The notes beneath the pieces are model-generated. The model was not told where the DNA came from. It made no database searches and saw only the letters and a list, made by a program, of their open reading frames with translations. The position numbers were made by a program, and so were the translations under genes. Source: Manihot esculenta (Eukaryota; Streptophyta; Magnoliopsida; Malpighiales; Euphorbiaceae). Taken from it: a stretch of DNA of 64,000 nt. Where the stretch lies: assembly GCF_001659605.2 (NCBI RefSeq), contig NC_035161.2, positions 34,319,191 to 34,383,190 on the forward strand. The letters run 5' to 3'. How positions within the stretch are numbered: the stretch's first letter is position 1; each line of letters starts with the position of its first letter. Of this stretch, positions 1 through 12,000 are shown piece after piece.

Positions 1-355
1 AAGATGAAGAAGGCAAGCATTTAGAAGCTCTCTGGATATATTCATCAAACAGAGAGTGAACATTTTCGAGATCGAGCAATTTCAAAGCCTCCCTCTTTTG
101 CTCCTTGCTCTGGAAATAAACCAAATTCTTCTGCATCTCCTGCAAGATGGTAAAGAACTCTTCGGGTACATCAAGGCTCTTAGTTTGCCTGGAAATGGAT
201 TCAATTCTAGCCTGTTCTTCTTTGTCAACGTTTATAATCAATGCCCTAGCGGCTTCCACCTCGTCCATCCCAGGTCTCGTCGGTAACGATCTGTGAATTC
301 TCATGATCTCTTCCACAGCCTGATCGGTGGATCGAATACAAGACGCCGTATCCAT
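1..355 (-). CDS. PIRL-type leucine-rich-repeat protein, first coding exon (partial)
   Basis: The reverse strand reads from an ATG at 355 without a stop to the window edge, giving 118 residues. The start is MDTASCIRSTDQAVEEIMR, followed by HRSLPTRPGMDEVEAA, then a charged helical stretch (KEEQARIESISRQTK) and LLDLENVHSLFDEYIQRAS. This matches the N-terminal pre-LRR region of plant intracellular Ras-group-related LRR proteins (PIRL4/5/6 group of Arabidopsis) as I remember them; the LRR repeats would lie to the left of the window. These are cytosolic, plant-specific LRR proteins thought to act in signalling. The ATG is the first Met in a frame that fits the family start. The leader probably contains an intron: a plausible donor lies at about 738 and an acceptor just upstream of the ATG. 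Family assignment is fairly sure; the subgroup is not. Confidence 0.75.
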   Translation of the reverse strand, partial: MDTASCIRSTDQAVEEIMRIHRSLPTRPGMDEVEAARALIINVDKEEQARIESISRQTKSLDVPEEFFTILQEMQKNLVYFQSKEQKREALKLLDLENVHSLFDEYIQRASKCLPSSS

Positions 356-1320
356 ATTCCCTTGTTTTGAAATTCCTCAATCAAGTAAAGAGCAGAGTAT
401 TCCAAAACCAAATTAATAGATAATTTGAAATCACTGTTTTTTTTTTCTGCAATAGAGCAACAAAGAGTAAGATAATCCAGCAGACCAACAAAAGTTAACC
501 AAAGCTAAAATTAATTTTTTTTAAAAAGTGAGAATCTACTTCTACGAGTTTCTAGAATCCCAGTTACAAAGCAGATAGCATAGGATCCAAGAGTATCTTC
601 ACTAGACAACAATAATTACACAGAAAAGAACAAAAAAGGACGATATTGAAGAGAGAAAATATCAGCAGCAAAATTACAAATGAAAACACACAGTAAGAGC
701 AATTAAGCAATCAGATTTCGAGGAACTAAATGAACTAACCTCTCTTGGTTTGCCTGATCTGGAAGTAGATGAATTTTGCATAAACCAAACAGAATCAGCC
801 AAGGCTAATTAAAGAAAATAAACAGAAAATTGGGAGAGATAGATATAAGGACTAAGGTTTCAAGTAAGGTGATTAGGAAGTGAATAAGGAGATTGGCCTG
901 AAATCCAGAGTCTCCTACAGCGTCTTCTTTGAAATCCACCTATTGCCATGATACTCTTTGCTGCTGCTGCTGCGTCTAGTTCTTCTCCTTCACTTTGGCG
1001 GATTCTGATCTTAATATATTTTCCTTTGCAAAGAAAATTTGACAAAAATAGAAAGAAAAAAATTTTGAAACTGATTATGACTGATCGGTTATCAAACGGA
1101 AAAGGATAGTTCTTCCTTCTCACCCTCCTCTGGTTTTATTCCGCTTTCCGTTTATATTTTTCCACATTTATCCCCACGTGGAATGGCGGAGAGCAGAGAG
1201 CATACAATTCGGTGGCGGCCAGGAGGGCAAAACGGTCAAAGGCAAATAAAAAGTGCCAGGGTGGATAAGGAGGTCTGTAGAAGCAAGAGTAAAAAGAGGC
1301 CGGTAAAATTAATTTCATTA
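356..1320 (-). promoter_or_regulatory. 5' leader (probably with intron) and promoter of the PIRL-type gene
   Basis: No coding region is supported here. On the reverse strand a candidate leader exon (about 740-1000) ends in GAGAG followed by GTTAGT, a good donor. The candidate acceptor TTGATTGAG lies about 20 bases before the ATG. A (CTG)n-like run (CTGCTGCTGCTG at about 960) lies in the leader. The short ORFs in this stretch look like chance ORFs in UTR or promoter DNA. Confidence 0.4.
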
Positions 1321-2838
1321 AATTATATTTAAAAAATAATGATAAATTTACCTTTTTAATATATATTCAATAATGACATATTTGTAAAGATAATAAACAA
1401 AGTTACGTTTGAAAAAGAAAAGCAATATAAAATGTAAAGTAAATAAAAAATAGAATGAAATATATTTTTTTAGAAAATGAATAATGCTTTTTAAAGTGTC
1501 GATAACTTTATTTTTAATATATGTTAAAATATATTTTCAAACAAAATATATATGTTAAAATATAACTATATATTAATAATTAAATAAAAATATTTAAAAA
1601 AAAACTTACTTTTATTTAGATGGTGGAGAGAATTTTTTTAATGAAACTAATGTCTCAATCCAACTGTAACCAGTTGGCCCCGCTGGCCGTGCATCAAAAC
1701 CACGCCATAACCGTTTTACGCTGAAATAGAAAACCGGAGTGAATTGAGAGTTTTTTTTTTTTTTTTTTTTTTTTAATGGAAGGTCAAATTCATTAATCGA
1801 TAAGAAAAAATCGGTAATTGCTTTCTTGATGTTATTGAAAAATTAATTTTAATAAGATTATTTATTGCGTTAAAATTTAATAATTAAAATATTAAACTAT
1901 AATTAAAATTTAGAAGTTTAAAGATTTTTCAAATACAAGTATTTTTAATAATAATTCAACAATTCCTATAAAAATAAGGGAAGGGAAAATTACCGAAAGA
2001 CAATGTCATGTAATGTTTTTGTACTTGTGAGTTAAGACCTTTTGCCAACAACGAATAGGCTACTTCATGTTTGGTGATGGTGATAGTGAGAGATGAAAAC
2101 TTGGATGCTTTCTTCGTTATCCATATTAAGAATCCTAGTTACGATTACTTTTATGTGACTATCATATATTTTATTTTATTAATTAAAAAAATATTTATTA
2201 TATTAATTGATATTATTAATTAACCATTATTTATTATATTTTAATCAATAATATAACAATATAATGACCAATCAACCATTATTTATTATATTTTTAACCA
2301 CTACTTATTATATATATATATGCATAAAACACTTTTGCTCTTTATTTATATAAATGGCAAAGTAACAATCTTGTAAATTTAATGACCAATTATTAGATTT
2401 AATTTTTAAAGTGCAAGTTTAATTTTGCTTGCGAAAAAAGTCAATTAAGTTTCGATTTAATTAATTATTTAATTAGCACGTGGGGAAGAGATGATTTTAC
2501 GGAGATAATGTTTAAAGACAGAGCAGGAGTATAGGCTGTCAAAATGAAATATTGATCAATAATCCAATGAATTAATGCTAAAATTATTTGTCCAAAAAAA
2601 AAGCATGCATGAAGATACTTTCATAATAGGGCTGCGATTCCAAAATTGTGGGGCCATGGGAATGGGGAATGGGAATAACTTGAAACCGGCTGTTGGATTT
2701 CGGTGCTGGGGGTTGGTGTGCTGCACCTACCTCCTTGGATTTCTACCCATTGACCGAGGGCTGAGGCTGGCGCATCGTCTGTTGGATGCATTGGCAGGCG
2801 CGACCCTTCTCTTCTTGGTTGGTCAAGCTGAAACCCGT
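1321..2838. other. AT-rich intergenic DNA
   Basis: Very AT-rich with many short A and T runs. A long T run at about 1750-1773 is followed by a sequence resembling the 3' end of a LINE on the reverse strand, but too short to assign. The single ORF at 2575-2892 has no recognisable domain, and its end runs into a T-rich tract. I see no gene. Confidence 0.6.
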
Positions 2839-3110
2839 TTGTTTTTTTTTTTTATTTTTATTTTTTATCGGAGGCCAATAAAATTTCATTAACAAGATCA
2901 GGAGTACAAACCCAAACCAAATAGTAATATTCAAATACCTAAGCCTCGTCTGTTGACGGTTAATGGAATCTTCAATTCTCCCTTGAAACATCGACAACAT
3001 GGGGAACACTATAACCGGTTGGGATGAGATTTTCGTTACTGAAATCAAGAATGCAAAGAAAAATACGTTTAGACCATAAACTAAAGCTCGCCAAACATAA
3101 AAGGTCGGTG
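2839..3110 (-). mobile_element. LINE-type 3' end with A-rich tail (relic)
   Basis: Read on the reverse strand, this stretch ends with CTTGTTAATGAAATTTTATT, then GGCCTCCGATAAAA and a long A-rich tail (T-rich at 2839-2870 on the given strand). Plant L1-like elements typically end in this way, with a C-terminal reading ending L-I-L-x-N/K-x-I/F followed by poly(A). Only the last few hundred bases remain, and no reverse transcriptase domain is readable. The assignment is by resemblance and is tentative. Confidence 0.4.
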
Positions 3111-3629
3111 AAGGGAAGGAAAAAAAGGCGCTATCACTGTAAGCGAATCATCTATAAAAAACACTGAACCTCTCACCACTTCAATTTTTAGCTCTTAGGA
3201 CAAGGGAAGTTTCATCATAATGAAAAAACTGCCAATCACGGTGAAGGAGAGCGCTCTTCAAACTCCATTGTGCCTAACGAGTCTGCACTCCATGAAATAT
3301 CACCAAAGGCTTGTTATAGGATCTAAAGAGAGACCCTTATTTGATGCCTTGATATATAACCGCAGCAATTGTTATGCCATAATTTTTGCTTCATCCATTC
3401 CACAAATATAAGATTATTTCAATTTTTCAGTTTTTCTAATCAGTATAAATACTCACTTATTGAACATTTTTTTCAGTTTTAGAAATTTTAATATATTAAT
3501 TATAATATTTATTTATATAAATTATAATAAAAAACTCACTACATAACATTTATATAAATAAATTTATAATAAATAATATGTGCTAATTTATTCTATTTAT
3601 TGATATTGCTGAGATTAAATTGATGACAT
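3111..3629. other. Intergenic stretch without recognised content
   Basis: Contains a 63-codon ORF (3220-3411) with no recognisable motif, and AT-rich sequence after it. Nothing can be supported as a gene. The region separates the LINE-type tail from the hAT-type MITE. Confidence 0.5.
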
Positions 3630-4110
3630 TAGGGGTGAGCAGTATTCGGTTCAAATCGAAAAAATCGACCAAACAGAATTAATTTAAAATTTTGGTTCGA
3701 TTTTTTATTCAATTCGATTCGGTTTGATTTTTAATTTTAGAAATTTTGGTTATTTCAGTTCAGTTCGGTTTTGATCAGAAAAAAATCGAAAAAACTGAAC
3801 CGAACCGATTAGTGATAATAATATGTTATTTTCAATAATATAGAGAAATTAAATCATATTAATATTAAAATATTTTAATTAAATTTTAAAATAATAAAAA
3901 TAAAGTGTAAAAAATAAAAAAATTATTAAAAATCGAAACCAATCAAAATCGAACCTAATAGAACTGAATCAGACCGATTCAGTTTGATTCGATTTCTGAT
4001 CAAAATCAGTTCGATTCGGTTTTTATAAATACTAAAATTTTGGCTTTCGATTTATTTAGTTCGGTTCGATTTTGAACCAAACTGACCGAATACTTACCCC
4101 TAGATGACGT
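3622..4110. mobile_element. hAT-type MITE, about 473 bp, with 8-bp target site duplication
   Basis: The element runs 3630-4102. It begins TAGGGGTGAGCAGTATTCGG and ends CCGAATACTTACCCCTA, so the termini are inverted repeats. The inversion continues inward through GGTTC/GATTCG-rich sequence, so almost the whole element can fold into one long hairpin. It is flanked by GATGACAT (3622-3629) and GATGACGT (4103-4110), an 8-bp target duplication with one mismatch. Termini starting TAGGGGTG and 8-bp duplications are hallmarks of the hAT superfamily. No transposase ORF is present, so it is a non-autonomous MITE. The single mismatch and imperfect arms suggest an old insertion. Confidence 0.85.
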
Positions 4111-4784
4111 GATCAGAATGAAACTCTGATATGATTGGTTAGAACCTGCAAGATATGAAAGCGAGGTGGTGATGAGTGTCTATGGCAGTTATTTCGACAC
4201 TCAAGTTAGTATTTCCATGAGTAAAAAAAATGTAATGAACTACTCAGAGTTTTAGTATTTTAGAATAATGTCTATTTGTCACTGTGATTCTTCTACTTTT
4301 ACATTGTAAGAGATAGAGATGAATATAGTATTTTTTGGATAATCCAACAGTAATGTGGTCATCTGCTTGATATGGGACATCACTAACTAATAGGTGAGAA
4401 TCCCGCGATCACAGGCATAATAACGGAAACTTCATGTCGAGACTCGCCTTGTTAGGAGAAGGCGAGTCTTTTGACGATGGCTCGAGTGTTAAAGTATCTA
4501 GATATTCTCTTTCACATACTGGTATGTGTTTCCTGCGTGTCTGATCCTGGCCACGTGTCCCTACCTAGTAGTAATAGCTTACAACTTACTGTGGACGGAT
4601 ATTATGTAATATCAGAAGTCTCCTGCTAGTTTTTGATTCTCCATATTCGAAAGAGATATCTCTCATCGAGGTATGGGGCACGTGATCTCTCAAGATTGGT
4701 TTCTTGCTGCTCATGCCGTTTTGCCTATCTAGCATTTCAATAATAACTGCAATATTTATCGTGTCGCATTTAAAGCTCGTTGTC
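4111..4784. other. Presumed 5' region of the gypsy-type relic
   Basis: Less AT-rich than its surroundings, and contains the perfect stem GACTCGCCTT...AAGGCGAGTC at about 4441-4470. No ORF is supported. It probably belongs to the same old retroelement as the ORF relic downstream, but I could not find matching terminal repeats to set its left border. Confidence 0.35.
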
Positions 4785-5011
4785 AAAATCGTCCTATAAA
4801 AAGCTTTTCGTCTTCCTCGAACACTACTTTTGCTCGTTTCTATAACTTTTTAGAGAAATTTGCTCCATAGCTTCTTTCTCATTTATGTTCCTTACAGTCA
4901 TACTTCTCTTACGGTAATTATATTTTCCTTCTTCTTCAACATGAATAGGAACATCTCTTCTTCCCCTAGCAGGGCTCTATTTTTAGCTCCTCCTTTGATG
5001 GTCCCACGAGC

Positions 5012-5910
5012 GCCCGTGTAACAGCCCGGCCCTTTCACCGGCACTGTTACCGTTCACGGCCCAGGGCTATCCCTCACCTGACCTCGTGCCACCTCGGGCT
5101 TTCCACTGGCGTCGTGAACAGCTCTTAACATCCATTCACCCTCACGGGTTCCTGGCAGGATTTGTCCCCTTGGGTTCTCGCATCGCATCCTTCCCCAAGT
5201 GGATTTGGCCCAAATTTCCCTTTGGAAATTAGGTCGCCTCCCCCAGTGGAAAGCCCGAGGTGGCACGAGGCCAGGCGAGGGATAGCCCTGGGCCGTGAAC
5301 GGTAACAGTGCCGGTGAAAGGGCCGGGGAACAATTGGTACTCACTCTCACCAGACTATTCCCTTAAAGTGGGAGGTCAAGGGTTCGAGTAGTGGGGGAGG
5401 CGACCTAATTTCCAAAGGGAAATTTGGGCCAAATCCACTTGGGGAAGGATGCGATGCGAGAACCCAAAGGGACAAATCCTGCCAGGAACCCGTGAGGGTG
5501 AATGGATGTTAAGAGCTGTTCACGACGCCAGTAGAAAGCCCGAGGTGGCACGAGGCCAGTCGAGGGATAGCCCTGGTCCGTGAACGGTAACAGTGCCGGT
5601 GAAAGGGCCGGGGAACAATTGGTACTCACTCTCACCAGACTATTCCCTTAAAGTGGGAGGTCAAGGGTTCGAGTAGTAGGGGAGGCGACCTAATTTCCAA
5701 AGGGAAATTTGGGCCAAATCCACTTGGGGAAGGATGCGATGCGAGAACCCAAAGGGACAAATCCTGCCAGGAACCCGTGAGGGTGAATGGATGTTAAGAG
5801 CTGTTCACGACGCCAGTGGAAAGCCCGAGGTGGCACGAGGTCAGGCGAGGGATAGCCCCGGGCCGTGAACGGTAACAGTGCCGGTGAAAGGGTCGGGCTG
5901 TTACAGCCCG
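5012..5910. mobile_element. Palindromic TIR element with long arms, 889 bp, nested in the gypsy-type relic
   Basis: The element (5017-5905) starts TGTAACAGCCCGGCCCTTTC and ends GGTCGGGCTGTTACA. The left arm, about 228 bp (5017-5244), is almost a perfect inverted copy of the last 228 bp. The flanks carry the direct 5-bp repeat GCCCG (5012-5016 and 5906-5910). Removing the element restores reading continuity in the disrupted ORF, so this is an insertion into an older element. The arms are GC-rich, unlike the neighbourhood, and little diverged, so it is young relative to its host. TG...CA ends and a 5-bp duplication would fit LTR-type integration, but the inverted organisation fits a foldback or MITE-like DNA element. 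No protein is encoded; short ORFs here are antisense readings of the repeat. Superfamily unresolved. Confidence 0.75.
5245..5905. repeat. 285-bp tandem repeat, 2.3 copies
   Basis: Within the palindromic element, units begin at 5245, 5530 and 5815, each with AGTGGAAAGCCCGAGG or a one-base variant, exactly 285 bases apart. The third copy is truncated at the terminus. Each unit contains the outer arm sequence, a spacer of about 64 bases (ACAATTGGTACTCACTCTC...GGTCAAGGGTTCGAGTAG) and the inner arm. Copies differ at only a few positions, so the amplification is recent. The spacer ends in GGTTCGAGT, which resembles a pol III B box, but no A box or tRNA fold is evident. Confidence 0.9.
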
Positions 5911-7590
5911 CTCCTATTGTCCCATTGAGAAAGGCTCCAGAGAATGAGGGTGGTCTAAAGTAATATCTCGTCTGCCTTCTCGGAGCGCGACGTAGATTGT
6001 TCGCACGATACTTACCATATTCCTTTAAAGTCTTTCCGAATTTTTGCTCTAAGTCTTTCCGATTTTTTGCTCTTTCTCCCTGCATTCGTGCTAATGACTC
6101 GATCCTTACCGGGGACATTATCATTGTCTTCAAAGAGCAGTTGAAGGTGAGCCTCCGCTTCCCCCTAAACCCTTTCTTCGTGGAGGTCCTTCGATTTTAC
6201 AAGCTTTCGATTGCTCAACTTTATTTCAGTGGCTGGAGAATCTTAGTGGCTTTTTTGGTTTGTGTGCCTTAACAACCACATTGAGCTAAGTGTAGCGCTT
6301 TTCTCCGAACTATACCAAATGGGTACCCATAAAAATGAGGAGTTCTAGTATTTTAGTAGTCGAAAGTACTTGAACATTTTCGACCGGATACCTTCCTCTT
6401 TGAAGCAGTAGAAGAATAAATTTTTTATCCTCCATCATCGGACGCCGAGAGATTTTGGGCATCTTTAAACTAGCTAATATTATTGGGTGGAGTTGAAGAA
6501 TGATGAGTTTCATCCGAGGAGAGAGAAAAATGAAACTTTAACCTTTCTCTTGGCGATAGCTAAATCTTGAAGGAAAATTGACATTACCCAGACAGTGAGG
6601 AACACCATTTTATCTTGAAAGAGTCATCTACTGGCAAACCAGATCCGTGGTCCTCACTCGCCCAAGCTTCTCGGCCTTCCCGAAAGTACCCCTGGCTCGG
6701 GATCATGGTACTTTTCTTTCCATCTTCTTTATTTTTCAAACTGTATTTCTTATTTACTTTTTATTTTATTTGCAAATATGGCTGGGTCAAGTAGATTTGC
6801 TGAAGCGGTAAGTGTTGCTCTTAAGGGTAAGGCTATTGCTGCTGGGGTTACTAGTCCCCTGCTAAGTGTGCTCGCCCTTTGAAAGTGATGATTGTGCTTC
6901 CTCCTCCCCTTCCCTAGCCTGCGACTGAGGAGTCAACACCCTTTCAACCCGAATCTTTATCCTCGGATGCTTCTGCTTCTGCCTCGGCTCTTGAACTCCC
7001 TACTGATGTCCCTTTTCCCTTTTGTACCTGCTCCTACGAGCGCGGGAGTTGAGTCTTCATGTCCTGCAGGAATTCAACGCTTGGCCTTGGTGCTAAACCG
7101 GACGCCTTCGCTCCTTAATGGTTCTTCATATCTTGCAGGAATTCAATGCCTTCGCTCCTTGCTAATCAAAAGCGCCCTAAGACCCATAGATCGCCGCCAC
7201 TTGAATGAGGTTGAGACAGGCGAACTCTTTGTTAATATCATACATTATGCACTTGAAGGTGTCATTTGTATTTACGTAGCCAATGAGCAATTTAAAGTCT
7301 TGAGGCGAGAATTTAGTGCAAATGAGACAGACAATAGACTATTGGCTGGAGAATGTTTAAGATTAAAGGCATTGATTACTAAAATTGAGGGTATTATGAA
7401 GAAAGCCCTGAAATCGATAGACATGTTTCAGTCTGATCTTGACAAAACCCTTACTTTTAACCCGAGTCTTAAAAATAAGACAAAATCCGCTCACGATCAA
7501 ATGGGCCTTGCAGTGCCAAATCTTGAAACTGCAGGCTCAACTGAAGGGGCCCTCTATCAAAGTTGTAGGAGTGAGAGATTACAAATTTAA

Positions 7591-9057
7591 ATTCCAATCA
7601 GAATTAATTATATCAAAAAATGTGAATGATGATATATAATATCACACATTTATTTGATACCACCTGCTTATTTAATTTAAATATATATGAAACATAGTAA
7701 TATTAATAAAATAATTGTATTATCATATTTAAACATAATTTAAAATTAAATATATTAACGATTGAATATTGGTGATTTTGTATTTGGTATAAGACAATAT
7801 TATCAATAAATATGATTATACTGATACCAACTAATTTATCAAGAGAAAAACAACAAAATTGAAATTCATTATTCTTTCAAATTTATAATTATACTTTTAT
7901 TTAATTCAATTATATTGTAATTTTTAAAAAAATAATTATAAATAAATAAATAAATAATAACTAACGCATGACAATCATTATGAAATATAGTAATATTAAA
8001 TTTTACCGGATAAAATAAATTAGCAAATCTTTTAAATAAATTATTTTATAAACGAGTGTGATTAATTAGTTAACTCCCATCTTATCAATTTTACTTTTAC
8101 TAAGTACCTAAAAGTCTTATGAATTGGAGATTTAAAAAAAAAATATAAAATTTGTATATTGATTTATTAAATGTATGATATACCTTCAGTTATTATTATA
8201 ATAATTCAGACTAAATATCAGTTTATAATATTATTAAATAAATCAATTCATCGATTTTTTAATTAACATATCCATAAAATTTAATAAATCGAATATTTAA
8301 TAGCTCGCATGTGGCTAAATGAAATGAGGGAAATTATGAACTAAGGGTAGTTTTTCACACATACAAATATATACATCTCGTTTAATTAAAAGATAAAATC
8401 CACATATTAATTTAAAATTATAAAATTTTTCACTGATTAAATCAACAAAACAATTTTATAGGCTGAATTGTATGCAAAAAGTTTCCATTAAACAAACTTT
8501 TAATAGACAAAAGCTGGAATCTATAAAATAAAAGCCAATATTTTTCGATTAAGTATAATTCTAAACACTTTAAGATTAAAATAAAAAATGATTCGAAAAA
8601 GTATTTTTCATAACAAAATATTTTTCTAAGCACTTATAATTTTGAAATTATTCATTATTTTATGTTTTTAAAATTTTTTAATTAAAAATGATAAAAAAAT
8701 GTAAAATTAGTTTTATTATTAAAAAGAAGATTTTATTAAACCGTAATTTATTTATTTTAAATCTAAAAGTTAGAATTTTATTTGATAACAAATTAATTGT
8801 GAATTTACCTTTTTGCCGAAGTAAAATCACTGGCTTGGCAATGCCCCTCTTCTGTCTCTTCTTCGCAGCCGACAACACAAACCAAACTGCGAAGTAGGAG
8901 GAAGAGAGACAGCCGCCCAACCCAGCTCCTGCAATTTCGTTCGTCTACTCGGCCGATTCTCTTTCTACCTCAGTCCTCCGACCACTTATCGCCATATAGC
9001 AGTCCTTGACATTGGACAACCCAACAGAAGAACAGAAAGCGAAGGACCCTTAGCTAT
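7591..9057. other. AT-rich intergenic DNA and RRN3 promoter/leader
   Basis: 7591-8800 is extremely AT-rich with no supported ORF. From about 8830 the composition rises (GCCGACAACACAAACC, CAGCCGCCCAACCCAGCTCC), consistent with promoter and 5' leader of RRN3, which starts at 9058. No clear TATA box was placed. Confidence 0.5.
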
Positions 9058-12000
9058 ATGGGCGTGGAAATGGCTTATCAATATAACGGAGAGTTTCAAG
9101 AAATGGAGGATGTCAATTTCAGTGATTCTGAGCTGGTTTGTCATGTCAGAGATGCTCTTATCTCTGTGCAAACGGTAAGCATCGTGGTCGTCTGCGCTCT
9201 TCGTGTGTATGAATCGTTGAATTTATACATTAATGTTAGGGCAGATAGATAGACCACTCGGCCACAGGTGCTTGTGGTTTCAAGAAGGTATTTAACAGGC
9301 AAAGTTACCCTGCTTACTGCTCCATAGCAGTGATTCTGTATACTGATAACTGGGTATTAGTATGGATGTTCAGGGAGAAAATGTAAATACGAATTTACAG
9401 TAATAACTAATAAATGATTTCTGGTTTACACACACTATGTGCATGTATATGTATGCAATTGCTTGTCTATATCTTATTTTGCGGCATTGTTACCCTCTGG
9501 ATGCCAAACTTTGGTTATGAGGGTCTGTATGCTATTCTGATACAAGGACAAATGATGATTGTCCTGTGAGTGATCTTTATATTTTCATCATATTTAGGAT
9601 ACATTTGGTACAGGATTAACAAAATAAGTTTAATGGATAATGGTGCATTCTTTTTATGAAGTAATAGCTAATTTTCTTTTTCAATATTCAAAATGAGGTT
9701 AACTATTAACCCATTAACCTTTCTCATGTTTGGTACAACAAAATGAGAAAAAAAGGTTAAAGTTTAACCCATTTAACCTCATATGATGTCATTCTGGATG
9801 TTGCACTAGGGGAGGTGAATATGCACTTATTAAGGGTTATATATTAATCTAGTGTAAATTTTAATCCAAAACTAATTATAACTAAATGAAGTTAACTATT
9901 ATCCTTGCAATGTATTACCCTTTGATCTCATGCCAAACATATGATGTTGACTTCTGCTGGATTAGGGAGACAGTGACAGTTATCATCAGCTTGTTGGTGT
10001 CATGCATCATTCAGAACGCCTTGCCCCTGATGAGGTGGCCCTTCTTGTGGTATGTATCTTGCTTTGATGTTATACCTGTTATATTGATAGCGACTTTATT
10101 GCTTTTGATAGACCTTATGATTTTCTTTGCATTCACTTCGCAGACAAGTCTAAAGGCGTTATCTGGGGCAGTTTCTTATATTGACAATGTTCATCATGAT
10201 TCCCTTCTTAATTCTGTGAGTTGGTATCATTTGAATTAACTCTTAAATTAATTAATTTAAATTATTGGTATATTCTAGTAATGAACTATCCATCAGATTT
10301 TTGGAATGAGCTTGTGGAAGTATGGACCTGATGTGATGGATGCTTTGCTTGAGCTGATTATTGCCTTGGTACGTAGTTTATTGATTCATTGCAGCTGTAT
10401 TTTCTAGAGTACAAGTTATTTGCTGTTTATTTTTCATATTTATTTTTACAGGCTGCTTCAAACGGAAAATATGTTGATTCATGCTTGGATATGCTTGTAA
10501 GCAATTTCATGCCACCAATGTATTTAGTATATACACTAAAGCAGCCGCGTGGTCAGGCCAAAAAGGAACAAGTTCTTTCCCGGGTACATACAGCTTTGGA
10601 AGATATTGTTGACTTGATACCTATGGCAGCCTCAAGATTATCATCAGTAGTTGTGCACAGGATGCCAACAACCTTTAAGAAGGATCTCGAGAAGGATCAT
10701 CTGATGTATCGAGTGAGTTTGGTTTACTCTTTTGAATGATGTGTTTACAGTTATCATTAGATTAGACAACTTTATTCTTAAGTAGTGGATTCCTTGTCAC
10801 TTTAGAAGTGCCTGATTATAGAATTCTTAATTAAGGCATGCATATATTATTTGCAATCAAAGATCCCTTCATTCTTTCTGGGACTATTCCCAATTATTCC
10901 TTTTACCATCTGCACGAAAAGTGCTAGTACCTGATGTCTCTGTATTCCATTTCATATGTTAATCATTTTTCTATGCCGTATTTAGTAGTCTCTATTCATT
11001 TTGAAGTTATTGTTGTCAGGAACTTAATGTTCATTGTATTGCTTGCATGAGTTCTGTAAAATGATTGTAATTGAAATTTAGATAGCCTTGTATTGACTAT
11101 TGGAATGCTAGTCAAGCTATTATCTGTGGGAATTTATGAGCAATTCCCATTCATATTAGTTGCGTTAGTTTTCCCAACTAATTTATATGCTGTTCCTCAC
11201 ACTTGGACACAAGGTAAATATATGCATTATTGTCAAAAAATGATACAGGGTACTGTTTCATAATTTCTCTTGGGTTGGGTAAAATAAACCTGTCTTGCGA
11301 GTGCAAGTTTAATTTATGCCCTGGTTTTCTTTCTATTATTTAATCCAGTGTGTTAGTGCTGCTGCAATTTCCCATGTATAGGTCATCCATAAATCTACTA
11401 TGATACTTCTATAATTGCTTACAGGTTGTGGTTGATCTTCTAATATGGAGACTCATTTACTTGCTTTTGCAGACTGAGATCTATGTGGAGAACATTTTAA
11501 GATTAGAGAGTGGTGCAATCAGAGAATTTGTTGGAAGCAGGATGCTTATGGCTGTGGTTGATTTGCTGACTGAGTTGGATGTAAGTGGACCTAATTAATA
11601 TATTCTTGAACAAATTCCTTTCATTTCATTTTAATTGTATGTTCTACCCATAAAGGTTGCTATTGGTTGGGATGACATTCTACGAGATGACTCTTGTAAA
11701 GGCATTTTTGCAATTGAGCTAGAAGATGCAGATGAGGTTGATGATGATGAGAATGATTATGGCGAGGTATGATTTGCAAATTTCATGGTGGGGCTAAATC
11801 TATTTCTTGCATCCAATTTTCTGATTCATACAAAAAATAGCTGGGAGGAATATACCTCCCAACTTCACCTGAGGCAAACCCTGTGCATTGTAGTCCAAAA
11901 AATTGAGTGCTAATATGTAACATACATAAAACTTTCTGTGTATAAATAGACTTTTTGGAATGCAACTTTCTTTTGGAAACCAGGCGTGTAACTTATAAAT

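Larger units (their letters stand above)
4785..7590 (+). pseudogene. Decayed gypsy-type retrotransposon ORF (Transposase_28-like), relic
   Basis: A TATA-like CCTATAAAAAG at about 4791 precedes an ATG at 4941 and a reading that runs into a nested insertion at 5017. After the insertion, separated frames carry pieces of one plant transposon protein. About 6145-6270 reads PLNPFFVEVLRFYKLS..QLYF.GWRILVAF. About 6270-6450 reads ALFSELYQ...YFSSRKYL..FDRIPSS...FFILHHRTP. This succession matches, from memory, the Pfam family 'putative gypsy type transposon' (PF04195), a gag-side domain of plant LTR elements. A coiled-coil-like stretch (ECLRLKALITKIEGIMKKALK) follows near 7350-7420. Several stops and frameshifts (for example at about 5958, 6270, 6343 and 6879) show it is dead. 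No protease, reverse transcriptase or integrase is seen. Confidence 0.65.

Noticed and set aside
2575..2892. 105-codon forward ORF
   Set aside because: No recognisable motif, odd composition, and its end is encoded by a T-rich tract belonging to a LINE-type tail.
5012..5910. Reading the TG...CA ended element as an LTR retrotransposon or TRIM
   Set aside because: The ends are inverted, not direct, repeats; no primer-binding site or polypurine tract is seen.
5054..6133. Three reverse-strand ORFs sharing MRVSTNCSPALSPALLPF-type sequence
   Set aside because: They are antisense translations of the 285-bp tandem repeat and its flank, which is why they repeat one another.
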